Source: Thermothelomyces thermophilus ATCC 42464 (lineage: Eukaryota; Ascomycota; Sordariomycetes; Sordariales; Chaetomiaceae). From it: DNA of 64,000 bases. The stretch spans positions 1,488,001 through 1,552,000 of the forward strand of contig NC_016475.1 of NCBI RefSeq assembly GCF_000226095.1. The letters run 5' to 3'. The position numbers were made by a program, and so were the translations under genes. Below the pieces are notes generated by a model. It was not told where the DNA came from. It was given only the letters and a program-made list of their open reading frames with translations, and did not search any database. Below, piece after piece: positions 56,524-64,000 of this stretch; position 1 is the first letter of the stretch, and each line of letters starts with the position of its first letter.

Positions 56524-57869
56524 TTAGATCAACAACGCCATTACCCCGGCGATGAGCAGCGCCAGGCACCCGCCGGGTACCGCCAACCCCGACTTCGCTC
56601 CAGCACTGGGCACCGTAAAGCCATCATCACCACCCGACCCAGGCGAGGAGGACGAGGGAGGAGAGTCAGGCTCATCGGTGGGGGAAGAGGTCTCAGTGGT
56701 GGTGGGTCCCGGCTCGTCCGTAGGGAAACTGTCGACGTCTGAATCGGTGCTGGTAGGTTCCAGGTCGGAGTCGGAGTCGTCTTGGCTGGTGGTAGTGGGC
56801 GTGGATTCGAACGAGGCTGCGCTCGTGCTGAGTTCAAAGTCTGTGCTGGTAGTAGTAGTGAAGTCGGAATCATCACCCCCGTCATCGTCGTCGCCGTCGT
56901 CACCGTCATCTCCTGAGCCGCCGCCGCCGTTCCCGGTACAGGTGCGTCCGTTCGGGCAGCAGCCGCTGTTCGTGCAGTAGTAGCCGGCCTGTATGTGCAG
57001 GGGATGACGGGTCAGTCAGTCATGGTGTGACGGGAGCCAAGAGGAAGGTGTGAGAGGATGCGGTGGAACTTGCCTTGCAGTACTCTCCCAGACCCATATT
57101 GCAGCACGTGCCGCTTTCCGGAATGCAGTAATCGGAGTCGCAGGTGATCTTGCCCTCGTCGCACCCGCTGCTGCTGCCTCCGCCTCCTCCTCCGCCTCCT
57201 CCACCACCACTACCGCCGCCGCTGCCGCCGCCACCGCCGCCGGAAGAGCCGGCCTCGCAGTAATTGTCACCCACGCATACTTCTCCCGGTCTGCAGTAGC
57301 CGCCGTTGGGGCAGCAGACGGCACCTTCAGGCATGCATCTGGGACGTGGTGTCAGCAAGACGCCCGAGGTTGTTGGTGACTGCCGGGAAAAGGGGGGTTC
57401 GCTCACCCGTCATTGCACAACTCCTCCCCCTCATCACAGCCACTAGGCGGACCACTGCAAGTCTTTCCATTCTGTTGGCGGTTAGCAGTCCCCTTCTGGA
57501 TTGGCATGGCGTTAAGTCATCAGTGGGGTGGGATGAGGAATATACTCACCCGACAGCAGCCGCCTTCGGGCGTACAGTATCTGCCGATTTCGCAGTATCC
57601 CGAGTACCCGTACCCGTACCTATTTCGCCGTCATGTCAGCGTGGGGCCCGACGATTACGGGTTGCTGCCGGGAAAGAGCAAATCGCATACTCATCGCAGC
57701 AGTCGCTTCCAAAGGGCATGCACCCACCGCCGCACATTGTCTCGCCAATATCGCAGGATTGGCGGACGAACAGGCCGGCGGGGTTGGGTGAGGTCTTGAC
57801 GTCCACACGGAGCATGGGCATGGACACGCCGCCCAGCATTGCGCGGGTCGCCAGCTGGCCGAGACGCAT
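56524..57869 (-). CDS. modular cysteine-rich GPI-anchored protein
   Basis: Five exons, 57869-57691, 57619-57550, 57471-57407, 57338-57074 and 56988-56524, join in frame to 347 residues. Four or more short cysteine modules follow one another: CDIGETMCGGGCMPFGSDCC, YCEIGRYCTPEGGCC, CDEGEELCNDGCMPEGAVCC, CDEGKITCDSDYCIPESGTC and YYCTNSGCCPNGRTC. A Gly/Ser linker splits the set. A Ser/Thr/Asp-rich stalk follows, ending in a hydrophobic tail (about GLAVPGGCLALLIAGVMALL) that fits a GPI-attachment signal. It is probably a cell-wall or surface protein; no function is recognised. The modules resemble chitin-binding-like or knottin repeats only loosely. The signal peptide after the ATG at 57869 is weak, so the true start may differ. 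Intron 4 is GC..AG (aag|GCAAGT). Confidence 0.72.
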
Positions 57870-59502
57870 CTTGACCCGTCTGGCAGGCGTATAACTCTCG
57901 GAGGATATGTCGTGTGATTAGTTGTCGGAGTTTTCGTTATGTACAGGCCGCGAAGTTGGAAGGGAAGACGAGGGAGAGAGAACGAGGCTTGAATGCAGCG
58001 AGCGAGACGAGGCTCCAGCCCCAGCAAGAGGGCACGATGCCATCTTCTTATAACCGTTCCCCCCATTCCCCCCTTCCTTTCCCCGCGGCCGGTCTACACT
58101 GCCCGCGACAGTGCGCCGCCGGCAAGGCTCAAAGCCACAGTCGCGGGCCGCATGTTGCCAGGACTAGTCCGTACTGTGTAGTTAATTATCAAGCCCATCG
58201 TCGAAACTGGGCTAGTAGGCCTTGGCATATGCCGCCCAACCTCAGCCCAAAATCCGGCTTCGTCCAATCTGAACCACACACCGAAGAACTTCTGTTGAGC
58301 CGGGCCGGGCGGGTGGGTCAAGCAAAAGGTTCGTAAATTGGTCGGAGACCAACCGGCCAGAGGAAGCCACCCAACTCATTCCGCTCGAACCTCAGCAGCA
58401 TCAGCAGCAACCCAAGACGTGGAACAAGGTGAATTTTTTTTTTTTTTTTTTTTTGCTGAGCGTGTCGCAGCCGTGGCCGATAACCAACTACTGGCAAGGC
58501 TCTGCTGAATTGGTCAGGGCAGAAGTGCAGTAGTGATCAGTGCGTCGGTGGCGCGAGGCTGTGTGATGCCGTGTGACTGTCTAGATGCCAAAAAGTCGGT
58601 CGACTAATTATGGGTACGGGCTTATTAGTGCCCCGGGTGAATTCGAGCCCGTGGCATGGGCGAGGAGGGGAAGGCTGCCCGCTGAGTTAGTGTCGTGGTA
58701 GGGATTGGGTTTGAGCCGCATCCAGATACTTGGCTCAGAGCGTGCCATCGGACCCACTTTGAAATGCGGGGGAGGGACGAGGCTTCCCTAAACCGTTAAT
58801 TGAGCTGCAGTGGGTCTGACTGTTACCTCCTGCAGCACCACTTGGGAAGGAGCCGCAGGGACACTGTTGATGTAGCGAGCTTGTAGCCAGCTCAGCTTTG
58901 CGCATGGCAGCTGCACACTCTGACCTGAAGAAGCGGGCCCATCAAGAGCGGACTCGGCTTCCGCGTGCTGATCTCTCCAGCTTTTCCAACCTCCGCGAAA
59001 GAGCCTTAGAACGTTGGGAATGAAAGAAGCGAGAGCGCACCCATTGGCAGGCTTCATTAAGGGAGACACATCCCGACCACATACATACCGAGTATGAGCG
59101 TCCGCACCTATGTACAATACAACGAAGTCATGCAGCAGTAACGCGCTCGTCGCCCTCTCTATCCGAGAAGGTCGCGACACTATGAGCAACTACCCGACAA
59201 ATCACTGCAACTACTCTCAAAGGCCCACAGCGCCCGGGACGACCTATGTAGAAAAAGCAATCGGTGTCGATCCCCACAGGGAATATTGACCGCTTTAATG
59301 TGGAGTGGTTCCCCGGCTGGACCAACTACTAGTAGCCACGATCTTGACCCTCGGCATGCACCCCAGTGTCAAACACAACGAAATGGACGGGACCGCAATG
59401 ATGACGGTAACCGGCCGCTTATTCTGCCCACAGCACCATGACGGCAGCTCCTATGATAATGCACAGACCTGCTTGCTCAGCCATAAAACTGTTATATATG
59501 TA
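57870..59502. other. gene-free stretch before repeat island
   Basis: No supported gene. It contains a run of 21 T at 58434-58454. The left end should hold the promoter of the GPI protein gene. GC content falls sharply at its right end, where the repeat island begins. Confidence 0.55.
58434..58454. repeat. 21-base T run
   Basis: Uninterrupted T run in intergenic DNA upstream of the GPI protein gene. Confidence 0.9.
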
Positions 59503-60165
59503 CAGTCACATCCAAAAAGTGATTAGCCGTTTTTAGAAGGTGGGACCTGACTTACATACCCCCTCCACCTCCTACACCGACAAAACCAGTTTTTTCTATC
59601 TACTATATACAATATGGGGTACAAACCGAAAACCGACTATAGAGAGCACTCTCCTATAGTAGTAGAAGTTATCAAAATGCTCTATAAGTTAGGTTATTTA
59701 GCCTTAAAGATATAAGATATTAACGGCCTTCCAAAGTCTACTATTATAGCTATCCTCTATCGCGAATAAAAGGCTACTAAGCCTGGTTTTTAACCTAGAA
59801 AACGAACTAGCTAGCTAAGGAAGCTTAATTCTAGGGCTAAACGACGTCTTATTTACTATATAGCCTAGAACCCCTTTGAAACCCTAACTTATATAAGTAC
59901 CCCCTTGAAATCTAGCTACTAGCTTTACCTAAATACTATATAAGTATATCTTATAAAGAATAAATATTATACCTTCTAACTATATAAGAAGCTATACCTA
60001 ACCCTAGCCTATAAAAAAAGCCAGCTCTAATTTATATACTAGATATAATATTTAAAGCTAGAAGATATAACTTATATTTACTTCTTTAATAAAGCTATAT
60101 TTAAGTTTAACATTAATATAATACCTCTCCATATCACGAGCCAACCATATACTACGACCCAGTGG
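59503..60165 (+). mobile_element. truncated, decayed Tc1/mariner DNA transposon
   Basis: The left end CAGTCACATCCAAAAAGTGA follows a TA dinucleotide, as expected for a Tc1/mariner terminal repeat at its TA target. An ATG at 59614 opens a frame that begins MGYKPKTDYREHSPIV and has helix-turn-helix features of Tc1-type transposases (INGLPKSTIIAILYRE). Similarity to this family can be followed to about 60130, with many in-frame stops. The sequence is strongly TA-rich, consistent with RIP. The right part, including the catalytic core and right terminal repeat, is missing; the following LTR-like segment starts where it breaks off. Non-functional. Confidence 0.65.
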
Positions 60166-60600
60166 GGCACAGGGGGCTAAATGAGCTACTAATCAAGAAG
60201 GGCACAAAGCAAGGCTGACACAGGATCGCTAGGGAGCGCGGGCTACCACGGGCAAACGATTGCCAAAAGGGAAAGATAGCAAAGGATAGCTAGCTACCAA
60301 AGGCGATCTAAGGACAGGATAGAAGGGGACTATAAGCAATCAGCAGAAGTATATATATATATAAATAGCTACTCGTTATAGTAGACTCTAGGAGTTTACT
60401 AGTAATAGCAATCTAACCTATAATCATAGTACTTATACCAAGTATTATTAACGACTATAGGAGATAACTCTAGTGTTGTTATAAACCCTTTAACTTTACC
60501 AAATCCCTTAGACGACCTGTACGCTTGTCCTGCTTGATTTACCTTTGTCTAAACCCTTTTAGAAGAAGTCTAAGTTAGGTTCGTTATACGTTGTTATTAC
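60166..60600 (-). repeat. LTR-like segment, inverted copy A
   Basis: About 250 bp of this segment (60350-60600) is the reverse complement, with scattered differences, of the segment at about 61680-61925. The left 180 bp are GC-richer and have no partner in the window. It looks like part of a retroelement LTR in minus orientation, inserted into the Tc1/mariner copy. Confidence 0.6.
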
Positions 60601-61690
60601 TCCTTTTGTTCTATTATAGTTTAGGACGAAGGTGATTTCGACCTTGATATCGATATAGCTACCGATATTATAGCCGAATAGCTGCTTGCCTAGCTTAGTT
60701 AACTCTAGTAGTAGATCTAGGAGTTGGACTAGAGAGATAAGGTTACTTAAGCTCGGATTAAGGAACTCGAGAATAGTAAAAAGCACTTGTAGAAGCTAGT
60801 TAACGAGGCCTATACTAAAATCAAGGCACTTAAAGGCGCTAAAGCGAGCCGTATTAAGATTAAACTACCTAGTAAATATAGAGGAACTAAGGAGGATCTT
60901 GTAGGATTCTTGACAAACCTCTAATCTTATTTCTAGCTTAATGATGACAAGTTTCTAGATAATAAAGCTAAAGTCTTCTATGTAGTTATAAGACTAGAGG
61001 GTAAGGCATTTAGATAGTTTAAGCCTATATAGAATGACTATCTTACTAAGGAAGACGAAGATAACTAAGATGTATTTATATAGGTAGTCTTTTAATCCTA
61101 TAACTGTTTTGAAGAAGAGCTTTAGAAGGTTTTTGGCGATAAAGACAAGAAGATTTATATATAAGAAAGACTTACTAATCTCTGATAGACTAAGTTAGTA
61201 GCCTCCTATGCTATATAGTTTAGATAGGACATGCTTAAGTCTTAGCTTAACGATAAGACGTTAATATAACTATTTTATAATGGCTTAAAGAAAAAGGTTA
61301 AAGACAAGCTATATAAGTATGACCGGCCTAAGACCCTAGACGAATATATTATATAGGCTATTAGAATCGATAATCAACTCTATATACAAGAGTAATAAAA
61401 ACGAGGTCAGATAAATAGAACTATAGTCAAGGCTAATAATAAGAAAAAGCAAGCATATGTTAGTACCTTGTATAGGATATATCCTAAAGCTATGGATATA
61501 GATGTAGCATAAAAGCAAGATAAGAAGAAGACAATTAAAGACAAGTCTAACGTTACCTACTATAACTATAGAAAGAAAGGACACTATAAATGAGAATATT
61601 AAAGCCTAAAGAAAGAGTAAAAAGTAGTCCCTAGAAAGGAAATTATAGCTATTAACGAAACCACTAAAGACGTTATCAAAGTAATAGCTT
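60601..61690 (+). mobile_element. Ty3/gypsy gag-like fossil
   Basis: A decayed gag region in plus orientation. It has a coiled-coil start, a retrotransposon capsid-type region and a CCHC-like zinc-knuckle remnant near its end. It is broken at many points, as usual for RIP-altered DNA. It lies between two inverted copies of a terminal segment, so it is not part of a normal LTR pair. Confidence 0.65.
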
Positions 61691-61925
61691 GTGACGAACC
61701 TAACTTAGACTTCTTCTAAAAGGGTTCAGACGAAGGTAGATTGAGTAGGACAAGCGGGCAGGTCGTCTAAGGGATTCGGTAAAGCCAAAGGGTTCATAAT
61801 AACACTAGAGTTATCTCTTATAGTAATTAACAATGCTTGGTATAAGTACTATGATTATGATTGTTACCACTAGTGAACTCTCAGAGTCTACTATAACGAG
61901 TGACTATCTATATATATATATAATC
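61680..61925 (+). repeat. LTR-like segment, inverted copy B
   Basis: Plus-orientation partner of the segment at 60350-60600. The shared part starts near a TGTGACGAACC sequence and ends at a TA microsatellite near 61910, after which the two copies are unrelated. Confidence 0.65.
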
Positions 61926-61928
61926 CTG

Positions 61929-61995
61929 GGATCACTAGCGGTCGTGGTGATCCTCTGTACTGGCTCACCTGGCTCACGACGTGAGCTAGTGATCC
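61929..61995. repeat. short inverted repeat with inner hairpin
   Basis: GGATCACTAG (61929-61938) and CTAGTGATCC (61986-61995) are exact inverted repeats. Inside, GCTCAC-GAC-GTGAGC (61972-61986) forms a second small hairpin. Confidence 0.75.
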
Positions 61996-62241
61996 TCTGC
62001 TAGGATCATTTCTTGCCAAGTGTAATCCTGTCCTAATTAGTCTATCATTCTTTGGCTTGATTAGCCTGTTTATGTCGGTGGCCTAGGCGGCATCTGTATA
62101 TATATTTCCGTGATATGATGCCCTCCCTCCGAGGCTTTTGACCTAAAAGCCCTCTTTAGGTCGTCTTAAATAGCACTAATATCCTTTTCTATATATACCT
62201 TGCAATTTTTCCCTTTTTCCGTACTGCTAGTGGCTGACAAG

Positions 62242-62870
62242 ATGGCAGATCGTATCTCTAAGCGCCGATCTTCGAAATCCTAATAGCGCGCCGCACTTGC
62301 TTCTTTTATTGACTCCTCTGGTGTAGACGTCATACCGTGTTTGTGGTGTTTCAAGCGGAACTTGGCTTGTCGTATGGCATCAGGCTCTTCTTGCTATAGC
62401 GAGTATATACGTTAGGGTTGTTCTTACAATAGTTCCGACGTAGCATCTGCTTATTCGTGGCCTAGTTATTGCCTTGATGTTCGTGGCTAATCTTTCATAA
62501 TAATAAAGATTATATCTGAACAAAAACGCGTAAAATAAGAAGAGGCCGATGCTAAAGAGGCCCTTTTTGTTCTTTAAACTTAACTTTAGACGGCTATCGG
62601 TCGATTAGCTTGTCTTCGTCACTAGAAACATTTCTTAAAGGAGCGGGGTTCCGAGCTGTTTCGTCGAGGCATACAGTCTCTAGAGGAAATAGAGGCGGAA
62701 GAACGGAGGGTATAGGATTCCGAGGCACGTATTATTAGTGATATACGGTCCTAGGGTGCTGACGTCCTATTTGACTAGTCCTCTTTAGGCCTGGATTTGT
62801 CGGAGGCCGACTTGGCCGTCTTGTCCGAGCTAGTGCCTATAGTTGATCTAGGTTCTAGTGGTAGAACTGT
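62242..62870 (+). mobile_element. decayed Cys-cluster coding fragment, repeat-associated
   Basis: A plus-strand coding relic starts MADRISKRRSSKS. A cysteine cluster (PCLWCFKRNLACRM) follows, then a coiled-coil Glu/Arg-rich region and an acidic end with DWSS-like and LGLDLSEADLA segments. From memory, similar short Cys-cluster proteins recur in repeat-rich DNA of Pezizomycotina; their role is unsettled. It is broken at several points. It lies head to head with the gypsy pol fragment on its right. Confidence 0.5.
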
Positions 62871-64000
62871 TCTAGTTTTTTAAGGTAGTTTAAATTCTTA
62901 ATTAGTTCTTATAAGTTGTCTTCTGGTCCGAAATCGAGCCACTTAACTAGGTACTGTAGTTCCCTATTAATAATACGTAAATCTAGAATTTCTTCGATAT
63001 CCTATTCTTCCTCTTCGTCCTCTGCTTTAATATATATAGTAACCTTAGCATTCTTAGGTACTAGTTTGAGAAGTAAAATATAAAAAACATCTGTCTGTAG
63101 TCATATAGATAATGGTAATAATAGTCGGTAGTTAGATGTCGAAATTTGTTCTTTGATAATAAAGGGTCTGACCTTCTTAAAGTCTAGCTTTATACTTAGT
63201 CATTTGGTTTGTAAGTTTTATATAATTAGGTAGACTTTGTCTCCCCTCTCTAAGCGAGGTCCCTCGAGCCTATGTTTATTATAGTAGTTCTTCATTCTGG
63301 TCTTAACAAACTCGAGTTCCTTTTTAAGCTTCTTATATAGTGTGTACATTTGTTCTGCCTTGACTGCTGCTCTCGGCACTATGACCTCTGGTCCTTGCCT
63401 AAGGTCTGCTTTATATCTGTAGTTCGTGAAGAATAGTATGACTTTGGTTGTTTCTGTTGGTGTTGTATTATAAGCGAGTTATACTGTTAGCAATAGTATA
63501 ACCTAGTCGTTTTGTTAGTAGTTGATGTAAGAGCGGAGGTACTGCTTAATAACTTGGTTTAGTTACTCTGTTTGTCTGTTAGTCTGTAGGTGATATGCCG
63601 TTGATAGCTTGCTATTAACACCTAATCGTTACATTAACGCTTGCTAGAACTTCGATACGAACTTAGTATCTCTGTCGGTAATCTATTCTTACGGCTAAGC
63701 ATATACTAATGTAACTTGCCGATAGATCATGTCTACTAACTGTTCTGCTATCTAGGACTCCTTATAGGGAAAGAAGTATACCTACTTAGTTAGGCGATTT
63801 ACTATAGTAAGAATACTATTATAGGTTACTCCTATAGCTATATCCTTAGATTCTAGCAGCTTTGTAATAAAGTCTATTGTAACTAAACTCTATAGTTTGT
63901 TAGCTATTAGTAGTGGCTAAAGTAGCCTATACGGCTTATATCATGCCGTCTTACTTTGATTACAAATGTCGTAGTTCTATACGACTTCCTTAACTTGTAC
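62871..64000 (-). mobile_element. Ty3/gypsy chromovirus pol fossil (integrase, chromodomain)
   Basis: On the minus strand the window's right edge enters a gypsy pol region. From right to left it has the end of an integrase zinc-binding region, an integrase catalytic core with the ITDRDTKF and STAYHLQTN family blocks, the C-terminal integrase region, and a chromodomain-like block (YLVKWLDFGPEDN) near 62920-62960. The order fits a chromovirus-type Ty3/gypsy element. Reverse transcriptase and the upstream LTR would lie beyond the window. The copy is broken at many points and RIP-like. Confidence 0.75.

Noticed and set aside
58620-58665. Possible tRNA with a GGTGAATTCGAGCCC box-B-like sequence
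   Set aside because: No matching box A at the right distance and no cloverleaf could be drawn on either strand.
60559-60786. Minus-strand 75-codon frame as a host gene
   Set aside because: It runs out of the inverted LTR-like segment into the antisense of the gag fossil, so it is part of the decayed retroelement.
1-64000. CRISPR array, rRNA genes or prokaryotic operons
   Set aside because: No regularly spaced direct repeats and no 5S, 18S or 28S sequence seen; intron-rich genes and RIP-like repeats show a fungal nuclear genome.

Overview
The window looks like filamentous ascomycete (Pezizomycotina, probably Sordariomycetes) nuclear DNA. Genes are mostly split by short introns (about 48 to 240 bp) with GT..AG or occasionally GC..AG ends. 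Coding DNA is GC-rich, homopolymer and trinucleotide runs are common, and the right end is an AT-rich, TA-dinucleotide-rich repeat island of the kind made by repeat-induced point mutation (RIP). Thirteen protein genes with recognisable domains, two partly recognised secreted or surface protein genes and one intron-containing tRNA can be supported. Exon joins were made by hand from frame, splice signals and family conservation; no alignment was run.

Left part (1-22.5 kb): the tail of an unidentified coding exon, a small six-cysteine secreted protein (1540-2273), a NAPE-PLD-type metallo-beta-lactamase with in-frame simple repeats (3092-5056), a four-exon cytochrome P450 (minus, 5512-7404), a mitochondrial stomatin-like protein (8643-10079), MON2 (minus, seven exons, 10396-15949), the ubiquitin-conjugating variant MMS2 (16393-17096), a LYR-motif protein (17462-18495) and a large bZIP factor (minus, 19069-21347).

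Middle part (22.5-45.3 kb): a protein kinase with a non-RD catalytic loop and a long disordered tail (22561-25078), tRNA-Val(CAC) with an intron (26000-26099), the proteasome activator BLM10 (minus, 26433-32560), a divergent pair of a small bZIP regulator (minus, 34566-35339) and an arsenite methyltransferase (35907-37284), a secreted tyrosinase (38402-39835), and a Pcl/Pho80-type cyclin (minus, 44011-45339). The bZIP/arsM pair is the best candidate for a little-described functional unit: the regulator has a Cys-Cys-x-Cys cluster that could plausibly sense As(III).

Right part (45.3-64 kb): a long gene-free stretch (45.3-52.8 kb), the mitotic kinase CDK1/Cdc2 (minus, 52798-53921), an AlkB-type 2-oxoglutarate dioxygenase (54755-55971), a modular cysteine-rich GPI-anchored protein (minus, five exons, 56524-57869), and from about 59.5 kb a decayed repeat island: a truncated Tc1/mariner transposon, fragments of Ty3/gypsy elements (gag-like, integrase and chromodomain) and an unusual inverted repeat pair.

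Spread over the intergenic DNA is a nonamer, TACTCCGTA (and the close forms TACTTCGTA and TAATCCGTA), sometimes as perfect palindromes. I found none inside a called exon. The genes are mainly core housekeeping functions (membrane traffic, DNA damage tolerance, proteasome, cell cycle, mitochondria) with a few accessory functions (arsenic methylation, P450, tyrosinase, secreted Cys-rich proteins) between them.
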